This document shows, in pieces, positions 25,173 to 34,029 of a DNA stretch of 46,248 bases. Made by a program: the position numbers and the translations under genes. Under the pieces are notes generated by a model. It did not search any database. It saw nothing but the letters and a program-made list of their open reading frames with translations, and was not told the DNA's origin. The stretch is from Pseudomonadota bacterium. Lineage in GTDB: Bacteria > Bdellovibrionota > UBA2428. The DNA lies in the NCBI GenBank assembly GCA_018001635.1, contig JAGNHS010000021.1, forward strand, positions 1 through 46,248, read 5' to 3'. Within the stretch, counting starts at the first letter, position 1. Each line of letters opens with the position of its first letter.

Positions 25173-25940
25173 ACTGAGATCGAGAGTCACGGGACAATGA
25201 TCTGACCCTAATACATTTTCTTGAATATCGGCTCCAACTATAAGTGATCGATCTTTTTCAATCATACAGTTATAATCGATTCTCCAACCAATATTTCTCT
25301 CTCTGGCTCGCGTACGAGCACTCCACCAACTATAGCGCTGACTTTTAGGATGTAAGTATCGAAAACTATCCACCCATCCCGATTTTAAAAAACTATCCAT
25401 CCATTCTCGCTCTTGAGGAAGAAATCCTGCGGACTCGTGATTATCATCTGGTCGAGCTAAATCAATTTCTTCGTGTGCAATATTGTAATCACCAGAAAGC
25501 ACAAGTGGTCGTTTAAAGTCTTCTCGTAATTGATTGACCCACTTATTGAGTCTCTTGCAATATTCGATCTTGTAATCAATCCTGCGGCCCTTATCTTGTG
25601 AATTTGGAAAATAAGAAGACACCAAAATAAGTGGCTTAGTCACCACAGCAATGGTGCGCCCCTCAATATCAAAAATAGAATGATCCATTCCATAAAAAGT
25701 CTTCTCAATGGGCAACTTAGTCAAAATACCCACTCCGCTGTATCCCTTTTTACTTGTTGCAGCAAACCAAGAGGAATTAAAACCCATGGCGTTTAAAACT
25801 TCTGGAGGAATTTGCTCCTTATCGGCGCGAACTTCTTGAAGGGCGACAAAATCAAATGATTCTTTCTTAAACCAATCTAAAAAGCCATTTTTAAAACAAG
25901 CACGAATTCCGTTAACATTCCATGAAGCAAGTCGAATCAT
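25167..25940 (-). CDS. xth: Exodeoxyribonuclease III / AP endonuclease
   Basis: An Mg-dependent AP endonuclease and 3'-exonuclease of base-excision repair. The canonical start is ATG 25940 (MIRLASWNVNGIRA); the longer frame adds 10 residues without support. Motifs are NVNGIRA, LQEVRAD (metal-binding Glu), VSSYFPNS, LSGDYNIAHEEIDLARP, GFLPQEREW, WWSARTRARERNIGWRIDY and LGSDHCPV. The length of 257 is typical. Monocistronic. Confidence 0.96.
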   Translation of the reverse strand: MIRLASWNVNGIRACFKNGFLDWFKKESFDFVALQEVRADKEQIPPEVLNAMGFNSSWFAATSKKGYSGVGILTKLPIEKTFYGMDHSIFDIEGRTIAVVTKPLILVSSYFPNSQDKGRRIDYKIEYCKRLNKWVNQLREDFKRPLVLSGDYNIAHEEIDLARPDDNHESAGFLPQEREWMDSFLKSGWVDSFRYLHPKSQRYSWWSARTRARERNIGWRIDYNCMIEKDRSLIVGADIQENVLGSDHCPVTLDLSL

Positions 25941-26022
25941 GGAAACCGAGACTAGACTAACGCAATGCATTTTTAAAGTCCTAGCGACAAATAACCGAAA
26001 GAAGTCTTAAGCTAGGAGCATC

Positions 26023-28047
26023 ATGAAACATCTTCAGTTTAAGCGGATCTCTTTTATTTTTTTCCTAATACTTTCAATTCCGTCTTTTGCTCAATTTCCC
26101 TTTGGATTTGAAACACAAAAAAAGGGACTCACTTGTGAACGAATTCCATTAATCATGCAATTCATGTTGGCCAAACATGTGATGATTAAAAAATTGGATT
26201 CAACACTCAAAGAACGCACTATTGAGGAATACATCAAAGGCGTAGATCCCTCTAAAACTCTTTTACTCACTAAAGATGTTTCTGAAATTAAAAACCTTTT
26301 GAGCAAATTTTTTGATGATCTTAAAAAAAGAGATTGCGGAGCTTTAAAAAAGATTCAAGACATTTCTATTTCTAGAGCCATAGAGAATGAAGCCTTCATG
26401 AAAGAATTCCTAGGCGACAAATATGTGCTCGATGAAAACGTTGAAATCGTCACCGATCCCGACAAACGTCAATTCTCCTCAACTCAAAAAGACAAAGAGC
26501 AGCAACTTATTAAATATGCTCACTTTCAAATTTCAAATTATTTACTAGCAGGCACGGAAATTAAGGAAGCTAAAAAACTTTTATTTCATCGCTATGAAAT
26601 CATTACAAAACGATTAAAAGAAAAACCTGAAAATAAATTCTACGATGATTTCGTAAAAGCTCACGCCTCTGCTTTCGACCCTCACACCAATTATCTTTCG
26701 CTCGATGATTTCGAAGATTTTCAAATCACAATGAGACTTTCTTTAGAAGGTATAGGTGCACAACTGAGCTCTGAAGATGGTTTTACCGTTGTGGAAGAAA
26801 TCATTCCCGGGGGAGCCGCTGACCGCGCTAAAGTTTTACTCCAAAAAGATAAAATTATTGCCGTTGGACAAGTGCCCAAGAAAAAAGGCGCTAAAGTTGA
26901 TTCCACAAACGTTATCGATATGGATCTTAAAGACGTCGTGAGACTTATTCGAGGCCCCAAGGACTCTCAGGTTCAATTAACACTTTTAAGAAAAGCTGGA
27001 TCTGAAACAAAACGTATGGAAGTGGTGATTAAAAGAGATAAAATCTCTCTGAAAGATCAAGAAGCCAAACTCAAAATAGAAGAACGTAAAATCGGCGATC
27101 GCACATTAAAATTAGGTGTTATTGATCTCCCTTCGTTTTATGGAGACCAAGAAGAAAAACGTTCGAGCTATGCTGATGTTAAAAAACTTTTAGAACAAGC
27201 CAAAAAAGATAAAGTTGAAGGTATTTTGCTCGACATGAATCAAAACGGTGGCGGACTTCTTGAAGCCGCTCGCCAATTAGGCGGCCTCTTCATTCGCGAG
27301 GGGGGAATTGTGGCTACTAAAGATTACGAAGGAAGCGTTAGACAACTTGTCGACGACGATTCTTCGGTTGTTTGGTCAGGACCTCTTGTTCTTTTAACAA
27401 GTAGAGCTAGCGCTTCTGCTGCTGAAATTTTAGCAGGCGCTATGAAAGATTATAAACGAGCTTTAATTATTGGTGCCGACCACACCTTTGGTAAGGGATC
27501 AGTTCAAGAGGTGAATCCTTTCGCCTATGATATGGGTGCCATTAAAATTACAACTGCTTTATTCTTCCTGCCTGGCGGACAAACAACACAACACCAGGGC
27601 GTCTCATCTCACATTGTTTTACCTTCAACATTGAATACTGATAAAATTGGAGAGAAGTCTTTAGACTATTCTCTTCAACCTCAGAAAATTGCACCTTTTG
27701 TGAGCACTAAAGCTAATGCTGATGAACCTCTAAAGGCTTGGGTTCCAATCACAGACTCTCTTGTGAAGAGATTAGCTAAAAACTCTGAAAAACGAGTTAA
27801 AACAGAAGCAAAATTTGCTGAGATACTCAAAGAAATAGAAGAGGCTAAAAAGAACCAAGACGTTATTAAGCTTGCTGATTTCCGCAAAAAAGCAAAAGAA
27901 GACAAGAAAAAAGAAGACGAAGATAAAAAGAAAACCTTAGCTCAACGTAAAGATGCCTATGTGGCTCCTTATATTAACGAAGGTCTGAATATTTTAGCGG
28001 ACTTGGTCGTTGAAGAAGAAAAGGACAAAAAAACGGCCCAACATTAA
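26023..28047 (+). CDS. prc: Tail-specific/C-terminal processing protease (Tsp/Prc, S41)
   Basis: A periplasmic serine protease of 674 residues with a signal peptide (MKHLQFKRISFIFFLILSIPSFA). It has the Tsp N-terminal domain (HVMIKKLDSTLKERTIEEYIKGVDPSKTLL), a PDZ domain (about 235-320: SLEGIGAQLSSEDGFTVVEEIIPGGAA) and an S41 domain whose dyad is Ser465 (ASASAAEIL) and Lys491 (HTFGKGSVQ). A Lys/Glu-rich C-terminal DUF3340-like region follows. It degrades proteins from their C-termini and, in predators, could process envelope proteins. The start has a good AGGAG. A CxxCH protein gene follows by 29 bp. Confidence 0.95.
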   Translation: MKHLQFKRISFIFFLILSIPSFAQFPFGFETQKKGLTCERIPLIMQFMLAKHVMIKKLDSTLKERTIEEYIKGVDPSKTLLLTKDVSEIKNLLSKFFDDLKKRDCGALKKIQDISISRAIENEAFMKEFLGDKYVLDENVEIVTDPDKRQFSSTQKDKEQQLIKYAHFQISNYLLAGTEIKEAKKLLFHRYEIITKRLKEKPENKFYDDFVKAHASAFDPHTNYLSLDDFEDFQITMRLSLEGIGAQLSSEDGFTVVEEIIPGGAADRAKVLLQKDKIIAVGQVPKKKGAKVDSTNVIDMDLKDVVRLIRGPKDSQVQLTLLRKAGSETKRMEVVIKRDKISLKDQEAKLKIEERKIGDRTLKLGVIDLPSFYGDQEEKRSSYADVKKLLEQAKKDKVEGILLDMNQNGGGLLEAARQLGGLFIREGGIVATKDYEGSVRQLVDDDSSVVWSGPLVLLTSRASASAAEILAGAMKDYKRALIIGADHTFGKGSVQEVNPFAYDMGAIKITTALFFLPGGQTTQHQGVSSHIVLPSTLNTDKIGEKSLDYSLQPQKIAPFVSTKANADEPLKAWVPITDSLVKRLAKNSEKRVKTEAKFAEILKEIEEAKKNQDVIKLADFRKKAKEDKKKEDEDKKKTLAQRKDAYVAPYINEGLNILADLVVEEEKDKKTAQH

Positions 28048-28076
28048 ACTTGTAACTTTTTGGGGAGAAGTTAAAA

Positions 28077-29993
28077 GTGGAAATGAAAAAGTTTCTAGGA
28101 GCAATGTTCCTCCTTGCTACACTTTCAATTTTTGCTCAACCTTTGCCAGTCCTTTCTCGCATTGACTTTATTGAAGCCATTGATAGAGCCGTGTCTGATA
28201 GAGACATTGAATTGTTCAAAAAACTCCGGGAACAAAGACCAAACTATAGTTCGTCTGAGGCAGCTACCAATTTTTTCTTCAAACTTACAGTCTCCGATTC
28301 TAGTTTTCCAAAAGAAACTGTATATCTAGCAGATGAGCTGTTAAAAATGGGATTTGATCCATTTGAAAAAGATGTTGTCACGGGAGAAAGTCCCTTTTAC
28401 CTGTCTATGATTCCTGATTCTGGAAAGCCCGTACTCTATGATTATTTAAAAAAATTACCTAAGGCTCCAAAAGATTATACTCAAATGCAAACAAGCAATG
28501 GATCGAACCCTTTATCTCGAACTGTCATCAATGAAAATTTAGACTCCACTGATTACTTAAGTCCTATGTTTTTCGAACTCACATCTCGAGGAGTCGACCC
28601 AAAAATTCCAGATCCCACTGGCAGTAATTTTTTTATGACCGTCATGCGAAAACCTGGCTCTCTAAAGTTTTCTAATTTGTTAAAAATTATGGAATATGAG
28701 AAAGCCAATTTTACAAAAAGCGATTTAGACAAAATTTTAAAAGAAAAAGCTCCCAAAAGTATCGATGAATTACTTTCGTATATCCCTGATGAATACAAAA
28801 AATATAATGCGATGATGTTCCAATCCAATAGCGGGCAGAAGGCTAGTACTGAGCGACCTAGAATGATTTTATTTGGAAAGGACGCACGATTACTCCTGGC
28901 TTTTAATGGCGATCCAAAACATAAAGGATACGACAAGCTAGAAATCATCGAATTCAACCCTACTACAAACAATTTCGAATTCCATGAAATAGATGAAGAC
29001 AGCTTAAATCCGAAACTGGTAATTGGAAGCACTCAAAAATGCGCCGATTGCCATAATAAGCGAAAAGAGGAAATTAAACTTCGACCCAATTTTGATTCTT
29101 ATTTTTTTTGGAAGGGTGCCGTGGGTGCAGTTGATGATGAAATGGTGGCTACTAGCAGAGATGACTTTAAACAATTTGACATGCCTTTCACTGATTCTAA
29201 GAAAGATGTTGAAGCCCTCAATAAATTTCTAAAGGCTTGGCCTAATTTAGATCGCTATAAACAAATTCCCGATCTTGATAAAAGATATAATCATTATCCC
29301 GACCAACGCCCGAACCTCCAGCTCACAGCATCACTTTATTATTTGCATGCACGGTCATTGGCCCAAGAAATTGTGAACACTCCAGGCTTTAAACGCCATC
29401 CACATTTATACTTACTTTTACTTTCAAATTCGAATTCATTTTTCTTTAACAAAAGCTGTCAATACATCGATCACCCTGATATTTATTTTAACTTCAAGGG
29501 TGAGAGAATTGATCATTTTGCATTAAGAAAAAAATACCTAAATAGTCCTAGATACAAAGCCTTAAAAGAACAGTTTCGCTTGAAGGAGTATGGACCTGAA
29601 AAAAATCTTGATCCTGCGAATTCTGAAAAACTTGCGCTAGCTCAAGTAGACATACGTTTTTTGGAAAGCTTAGATTTTCTTAATTTTATTGAGAGTGAAT
29701 CCCAATTCTCATACCCCATCTCAAACTATCGAGATCTTTCACTGAGCCATAAACTAAATTCTCAGACATCATTGTCTCACACGAGCTCCGGAGGAGATTC
29801 TGAACTCTATCAAATGATTCCTAGTAATTTTTATTTGCTTAGCCCCACCCTGAAAGCTGAATGTCTAGAAAAAGATAGAGTTTACACATGCGAAGAGCTA
29901 GAAGCCGCCGCACAAAAAGAAATTGAAGACTATGATTTTGGAGCATTTCCCGCTTTTGATGAAAAGCAAAATTCAAACTCAAAAACACATTAG
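28077..29993 (+). CDS. Exported protein with a single CxxCH haem motif
   Basis: The 638 residues start with a signal peptide (MKKFLGAMFLLATLSIFAQ). GTG 28077 fits the GGGGAG ribosome-binding site at a 9-nt spacing; ATG 28083 is the alternative. The N-terminal 240 residues are helical and repeat-like, with loops such as LLKMGFDPFEKD resembling ankyrin-type repeats. A single CADCH (Cys322-His326) suggests a c-type haem site. The middle region has KRHPHLYLLLLSNSNSFFFNKSCQYID, and the C-terminus is acidic. I cannot name the family. It follows the prc gene closely and is probably in its operon. Confidence 0.78.
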   Translation: MEMKKFLGAMFLLATLSIFAQPLPVLSRIDFIEAIDRAVSDRDIELFKKLREQRPNYSSSEAATNFFFKLTVSDSSFPKETVYLADELLKMGFDPFEKDVVTGESPFYLSMIPDSGKPVLYDYLKKLPKAPKDYTQMQTSNGSNPLSRTVINENLDSTDYLSPMFFELTSRGVDPKIPDPTGSNFFMTVMRKPGSLKFSNLLKIMEYEKANFTKSDLDKILKEKAPKSIDELLSYIPDEYKKYNAMMFQSNSGQKASTERPRMILFGKDARLLLAFNGDPKHKGYDKLEIIEFNPTTNNFEFHEIDEDSLNPKLVIGSTQKCADCHNKRKEEIKLRPNFDSYFFWKGAVGAVDDEMVATSRDDFKQFDMPFTDSKKDVEALNKFLKAWPNLDRYKQIPDLDKRYNHYPDQRPNLQLTASLYYLHARSLAQEIVNTPGFKRHPHLYLLLLSNSNSFFFNKSCQYIDHPDIYFNFKGERIDHFALRKKYLNSPRYKALKEQFRLKEYGPEKNLDPANSEKLALAQVDIRFLESLDFLNFIESESQFSYPISNYRDLSLSHKLNSQTSLSHTSSGGDSELYQMIPSNFYLLSPTLKAECLEKDRVYTCEELEAAAQKEIEDYDFGAFPAFDEKQNSNSKTH

Positions 29994-30003
29994 AGTATCC
30001 AAT

Positions 30004-30969
30004 TTACTTTGAATGCAAATCCAAAACGCTATATCCATGGACTTGGAAGAAGTATTCTTGGCCAAAATTTCTAGTGAATGATGAGCCGACTTCACTTCTG
30101 AGCACCGGTTTTCTTTTCAATTTGTATAGTTTAAATGAATTTTCAGAACTTAAATCAGAATCAAAGCGAATTAAAAAATTAGGAGATATATTGAGTTTTG
30201 AAGTTCTATATTCCCACGACCAAGCACATTTTTCTCCCGGGCCTAAAGTCTTTTGATTCCATTGGCTATCTTCTACATCCCATTTCCATGAAAAGTTCAA
30301 ATTTATTTTAGTAGTATTCTGTATTGTAACTACGGCCGTAAAATCTGATTCGTTCTTTTTACTATAGACAGAATAATTTTCAGAATCATCATCTTTAGCT
30401 ATATAATTAAATGCCAAACCTTCATTTGAACCCTTTGAGACAATTGTTGATTTAACATTGAAAGTTATAGCATCAGTTGAATTTGTTTTTCTAAGTCTTA
30501 TCTGAGGCTTTCCAATACCGTAAGTATTGTCTCTATTGACAGGGCTTGAATGCCTCCAACTTTTGAATGGCTTGAGCGTCAAAGTTTGCCATTCACCCTC
30601 GCCCCATCGCAGTTGATAATTGAGCGTAACTGAAAGTGGATTATAAACGAGAAAGGCAATCTCTCTTGTATCATCGCTATTTCGGAATTTTCTAAAACTC
30701 TCTAAAATTTTCGCAGCCTCACTAGAATGGCTCGAATTTAGGACAACCGATTTTAGAAAGTCTTCTGCTTGGTCGTATTTTCCAGCACGGAAAAATTCAT
30801 TGAATTTCTCTCTAATGCTTTCAATTGAATTATCTGAAAGTCCAAATCTACTGAGCGGATTAATCTGATATATAATTTGAGATTCTTTATTCTCCTCAGC
30901 AAAGCTTTGAGTTAAAAATAAACTTAAAAGTGATACAGATACGATTAGTTTTTTTACAAATGAAAACAT
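30004..30969 (-). CDS. Exported protein with two repeated beta domains
   Basis: The 321 residues have a signal peptide (MFSFVKKLIVSVSLLSLFLTQSFA). Residues 40-95 are helical and TPR-like (FRAGKYDQAEDFLKSVV). Two related beta segments follow: VYNPLSVTLNYQLRWGEGEW and, about 110 residues later, IQNTTKINLNFSWKWDVEDS, each followed by a Trp-containing turn (KSWRHS, CAWSWEY). This indicates an internal duplication of an immunoglobulin-like fold. The function is unknown. It lies 3 bp after the next upstream exported protein gene and is its operon partner. Confidence 0.75.
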   Translation of the reverse strand: MFSFVKKLIVSVSLLSLFLTQSFAEENKESQIIYQINPLSRFGLSDNSIESIREKFNEFFRAGKYDQAEDFLKSVVLNSSHSSEAAKILESFRKFRNSDDTREIAFLVYNPLSVTLNYQLRWGEGEWQTLTLKPFKSWRHSSPVNRDNTYGIGKPQIRLRKTNSTDAITFNVKSTIVSKGSNEGLAFNYIAKDDDSENYSVYSKKNESDFTAVVTIQNTTKINLNFSWKWDVEDSQWNQKTLGPGEKCAWSWEYRTSKLNISPNFLIRFDSDLSSENSFKLYKLKRKPVLRSEVGSSFTRNFGQEYFFQVHGYSVLDLHSK

Positions 30970-30972
30970 AAA

Positions 30973-31896
30973 TCACTTAGCCTCTTTTAATTTGAGCCTT
31001 ATAGATTCACCGTAACGCCCGCCGTTCCAATCAAGTCCGTTATTTTGATCGTATCCATATTCTTGTCCATTAACCGAAATCCAAATATTAGAATACTCAG
31101 GTGGCGATCCGCCCGGCCTATCTCCCACCCACGTGACAATGATAGACACTCTACCCTTGGGAATATACGAATTCACTAAAAGTTCAGATTGATCAGTTTC
31201 ATTATCGAAGCGCTTGTTAAAGACTTCTTTGCCATCATCAATCATGCGCACAATGTACTCTTCATCGGAAACTCTTCGAATTCTAATCGTATAAGGAGGA
31301 CGAGCTAGTTTTTCATCATCAAAAACTATATTACTTTCTTCCATGGCCGTATAAGGATTTCCTCCAACCGAAGCTCCATCTAATTCCGGCTTAGGTGCAA
31401 ATTTTTTATCCCCTAAAAGTATGGCTAAATTTTTTGGAGTCCCCTTAAACATTCCATTAGCAAATTCAACGTCCAAAGCATCGATAGCCTTATCAAGGTT
31501 GTATAATTTTAAATAGAGTCCGCTTTCAGTAGCTGAAAATTTTCCGGTCCAATAAACAAGAGGTGCCCCAAGTCCACTAATAGCAACAGTGACAACCTCT
31601 GCAGGTGAAGTTGGAGACCAACCACCATAAGCTTGTTTATGAACTAAAGTTCCATCAGCTCTCCAGCCGCTATCCGCTGTTACAAAACCTTCTGATGGCA
31701 TGTATTTAGTAGAATGAGCAGGAATAACCCCCTGATAAACACCATTCACCCAGCAATCGACAGCTTGGTGATAATTGTTTTTGTAATAAAGCATTGCAAA
31801 AGAACCTGCATGAAGATGAATCGCGGATTGCAAAAAGTAAGCAATAAATACATTTTTAAGACTCAGAAATTTTGTTAATTTTTTAGAATTTGCCAC
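30973..31896 (-). CDS. Exported protein of unknown function
   Basis: The 307 residues from GTG 31896 carry an N-terminal hydrophobic segment (LKNVFIAYFLQSAIHLHA-G) that reads as a signal peptide. The mature protein is beta-rich, with Trp/Tyr/Gly-rich turns (YGGWSPTSP, WVGDRPGGSPPEYSN, YGYDQNNGLDWNGGRYGE). No motif identifies an enzyme. It is the first gene of a two-gene operon with the two-domain exported protein. A binding or surface role is only a guess. Confidence 0.7.
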   Translation of the reverse strand: MANSKKLTKFLSLKNVFIAYFLQSAIHLHAGSFAMLYYKNNYHQAVDCWVNGVYQGVIPAHSTKYMPSEGFVTADSGWRADGTLVHKQAYGGWSPTSPAEVVTVAISGLGAPLVYWTGKFSATESGLYLKLYNLDKAIDALDVEFANGMFKGTPKNLAILLGDKKFAPKPELDGASVGGNPYTAMEESNIVFDDEKLARPPYTIRIRRVSDEEYIVRMIDDGKEVFNKRFDNETDQSELLVNSYIPKGRVSIIVTWVGDRPGGSPPEYSNIWISVNGQEYGYDQNNGLDWNGGRYGESIRLKLKEAK

Positions 31897-32004
31897 GCCG
31901 CCCTATTTAATGGGCATCAACAAAAAAGTCAAAGAATTTCATATACATGCGCATCGCCATGAACGGTTGATTCATTAAACCCAAGAATCTTAATGGGTTA
32001 AATA

Positions 32005-32700
32005 CTATTTATTAATTCCCCACTTTTTTAGAGTTTCTTCTTCTTCTAAAAAATGGCTCACTTTTTTATATAAGGGGCGAGACAAGCCGCGCACAGCAGC
32101 CTCACACTCAGCCCAAGTTTTATGTCGTTTTAAAACACCAGAGCAATAACTCAAATAAGCAGGATAATCTTTGCTTGAAAGTTTCTTATTGGGATTTAAG
32201 ACTTCATCCTTAAATCGATATTCACTCAATAACCCATCATAGAGTTCGGGTTCTAATTCTTGACTAAAATCAACGGCGATTTGATCGACTCTTTCATTTC
32301 CAAAAAAACCAGAATGAGCATCTATATGGCACCACTCTAACTGTCCGCTCTTAAAATGAGAGACCACTTCGTCGAGCTCTTTCCAAAGCAAAATATTTGC
32401 GGGCACAGCTCCGTCGGCCTTTTTCCAACCTTTACGCTTCCAACCCGCCACCCACTGGGTGATTCCTTGAATCACTAATTTAGAATCGGCATGAACTTGA
32501 AGTTTAGAATTTAAATTTAAAGATAAAAAAACTTTTAAACCCTCAATTGCTGCCTTGAGTTCCATAGCATTGTTTGTGCTATGAGCTGCAGCTCCACCCA
32601 ATTCAACAAGCAAATCTTTTTCTGGAACAACTAATAGCGAGCCCCATCCACCAGGACCGGGATTGCCTGAACATGCTCCATCCGTATAGAGCAAGTTCAA
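32005..32700 (-). CDS. rnhA: Ribonuclease HI with C-terminal hybrid-binding-like extension
   Basis: Cleaves the RNA strand of RNA-DNA hybrids. The catalytic set is complete: Asp7 (YTDGAC), Glu47 (NNAMELKA), Asp72 (VHADSKL), His129 and Asp139 (AHSGFFGNERVDQIA). Beyond the usual 150 residues there are about 80 more, ending AYLSYCSGVLKRHKTWAEC then AAVRGLSRPLYKKV and an acidic helix. This resembles the viroplasmin-type RNA-DNA hybrid-binding domain (W-EC--V-G---YKK), which normally precedes the catalytic domain. Its ATG overlaps the OsmC stop by 4 bp. Confidence 0.92.
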   Translation of the reverse strand: MNLLYTDGACSGNPGPGGWGSLLVVPEKDLLVELGGAAAHSTNNAMELKAAIEGLKVFLSLNLNSKLQVHADSKLVIQGITQWVAGWKRKGWKKADGAVPANILLWKELDEVVSHFKSGQLEWCHIDAHSGFFGNERVDQIAVDFSQELEPELYDGLLSEYRFKDEVLNPNKKLSSKDYPAYLSYCSGVLKRHKTWAECEAAVRGLSRPLYKKVSHFLEEEETLKKWGINK

Positions 32701-33140
32701 TGCTGAACACTCACCTTAGTGAGAACCGAATTTCCAATCATGCAATACTTGTGAGCCTTCTCATGCAATTCAGAAAGTTTTGCAGCGTCGGGAGCGGCTC
32801 CAACGAATTCAATTTTTGGATTGAGTTTAACTTCAGTCACAGCCATTTTTCCCTCTGAATTTTTATCGAGAATAGCCACGGCGTGATCTGTATATTTATT
32901 CACAACAAAACTAGCTTTGGCGGCCATCGCTAAAAATGTGAGCATGTGACAGCTGGAAAGAGCCGCAGCAAGCATTTCTTCTGGATTAGCCATAGAAGCA
33001 TCGCCCTTAAAAGCGGGCGCTGCGGAGGCCTTAATGCTTTGACCACCTTCAAACTTTACAGAATGTCCTCGGTTATAAGTTTCGTAATTAAAATCTGCTG
33101 TTTCTTTTTTCCATTCGAGCTGGATGCGGTGTTCTGACAT
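32697..33140 (-). CDS. OsmC-family peroxiredoxin-like protein
   Basis: The 147 residues have the OsmC pattern: SAAPAFKGDASMANPEEMLAAALSSCHMLTFL with the first active Cys, and HKYCMIGNS with the second. OsmC/Ohr proteins reduce organic hydroperoxides with this Cys pair. The sequence is closer to the OsmC-like YhfA/SACOL type than to Ohr. An AAAGG ribosome-binding site precedes ATG 33140. It is coupled to rnhA by a 4-bp overlap. Confidence 0.9.
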   Translation of the reverse strand: MSEHRIQLEWKKETADFNYETYNRGHSVKFEGGQSIKASAAPAFKGDASMANPEEMLAAALSSCHMLTFLAMAAKASFVVNKYTDHAVAILDKNSEGKMAVTEVKLNPKIEFVGAAPDAAKLSELHEKAHKYCMIGNSVLTKVSVQH

Positions 33141-33193
33141 AATTACCTTTCTTTTCAGAGACTTAGACCGTCAATTTATATAGGCGCTGAGTC

Positions 33194-33224
33194 TTGGCAG
33201 AGCCCATATCGGCCATGCTACACT
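33194..33224 (+). promoter_or_regulatory. Candidate extended -10 promoter of the small RNA
   Basis: TTGGCA (33194-33199), a 19-base spacer and TGC-TACACT, an extended -10 with hexamer at 33219-33224. Initiation would be near 33231. The spacer is long, offset by the TGn element. Confidence 0.4.
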
Positions 33225-33294
33225 GAAGTTAAGCTAAACGCGAGACCGAGTCTCCCGTGGCGAGAACCCTCTGGGTTCGAAAGGAGGTGGTGCT

Positions 33295-33348
33295 GTGACC
33301 AGTAACCAATGTCTTTCAAATCACAGTTCGGAGGTGCTCGCTTCATAG
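33295..33348 (+). CDS. Candidate 17-residue ORF within the small RNA
   Basis: GTG 33295 stands 6 nt after AAGGAGGT and reads MTSNQCLSNHSSEVLAS before TAG. The near-ideal ribosome-binding site is the main support. The peptide resembles no family I know and is too short for codon statistics, so translation is unproven. Confidence 0.3.
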   Translation: MTSNQCLSNHSSEVLAS

Positions 33349-33364
33349 CAGTACTTTAGGACGG

Positions 33365-33403
33365 CGGCCTCCCTCGCTGTTCTGAGGGGGGTCGTTTTTT
33401 TTT
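33365..33403 (+). terminator. Strong rho-independent terminator of the small RNA
   Basis: An 11-bp stem (33365-33375 with 33384-33394, two G-T pairs), an 8-base loop and nine T residues (33395-33403). Confidence 0.9.
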
Positions 33404-33508
33404 GCTCAAAATTCTCCGCGGGCTTTACCCCGCACCCCACCCCATGTATAAAAAAAATTCTTAGCAAAGTGGACAGCTTAAATCGCTGATTGAGTTGTTT
33501 GCATCTTT

Positions 33509-33598
<90 letters not shown>

Positions 33599-33990
33599 TT
33601 ATTAGGAAGCTGAAAAGCAGCCGAACCGAAAATCACAAACAAACACAAGTCGTTAAAAACCAAAGAGAGGGCCTGACAAACCCGAGCCGAAAATTTCATG
33701 AGACCTCATTAAATGTCGTGATGATGCTTCTTTTTTGTTCCCGAAATGCTTCTCGCGCTTGATGAGATTTTTGATGATCTCGAACCCTTGAGCCCATGCG
33801 TCCTTCACCGGATGCGTGGGCTTTTTTGTTGCTCCCGCGGACCAGGCTTCGCCTTGGGTCCTTGGGCCAAATTGAGAACTCACTAGCGCGGAGTTTTGTA
33901 AATCAGTTCGCTTGAGTCAGGGAAATGATGCGCGGCGATCGGATCAAAAGGATTGGATTTAAAATCAGGTAGCTCGCAGAAGGTCGGCCC
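33599..33990 (+). other. Non-coding stretch after tRNA-Ser with terminator-like structures
   Basis: I find no credible gene here. The open frames in it are a tRNA read-through and a frame that runs through the terminator hairpin. The stretch holds a GAGAT/ATCTC hairpin near 33765, a 12-bp terminator stem (33792-33821) and a GGACC...GGTCC-type hairpin with a TTCG loop (about 33839-33862). It may include the 3' trailer of the tRNA transcript or another small RNA. Confidence 0.4.
33792..33827 (+). terminator. Rho-independent terminator downstream of tRNA-Ser
   Basis: A 12-bp stem with two G-T pairs (33792-33803 with 33810-33821), a 6-base loop TTCACC and six T residues. Confidence 0.85.
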
Positions 33991-34019
33991 TTGACATCGC
34001 ATGGTCCCACAGGTATTAT
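33991..34019 (+). promoter_or_regulatory. Near-consensus sigma-70 promoter TTGACA-N17-TATTAT
   Basis: TTGACA (33991-33996), exactly 17 bases, TATTAT (34014-34019). Initiation near 34026-34027 leaves only 3-4 nt before ATG 34030, so the mRNA would be almost leaderless. This also rules out the upstream TTG and ATG 34018 as starts. Confidence 0.75.
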
Positions 34020-34029
34020 GCGCAGCATA

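Larger units (their letters stand above)
33231..33403 (+). ncRNA. Structured small RNA with intrinsic terminator, unassigned
   Basis: About 170 nt from a candidate promoter to a strong terminator. Visible helices are GAGAC-CGA-GTCTC (33242-33254), GAACCC-TCT-GGGTTC (33264-33278), CTGTGA/TCACAG (33293-33298 with 33321-33326) and the 11-bp terminator stem at the end. A perfect AAGGAGGT (33281-33288) is followed after 6 nt by a 17-codon GTG ORF. The GGAGG could also pair with CCTCC (33368-33372) of the terminator. The size is compatible with 6S RNA, but I see no convincing 6S rod. It lacks the SRP RNA and RNase P signatures. Confidence 0.6.

Noticed and set aside
33231..33403. Assignment of the small RNA as SRP RNA, RNase P RNA or a c-di-GMP riboswitch
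   Set aside because: The diagnostic core sequences of these RNAs are absent; 6S RNA remains possible but unproven.
33653..33883. 76-codon ORF on the minus strand
   Set aside because: It runs straight through the plus-strand terminator hairpin, has no ribosome-binding site and shows no domain.
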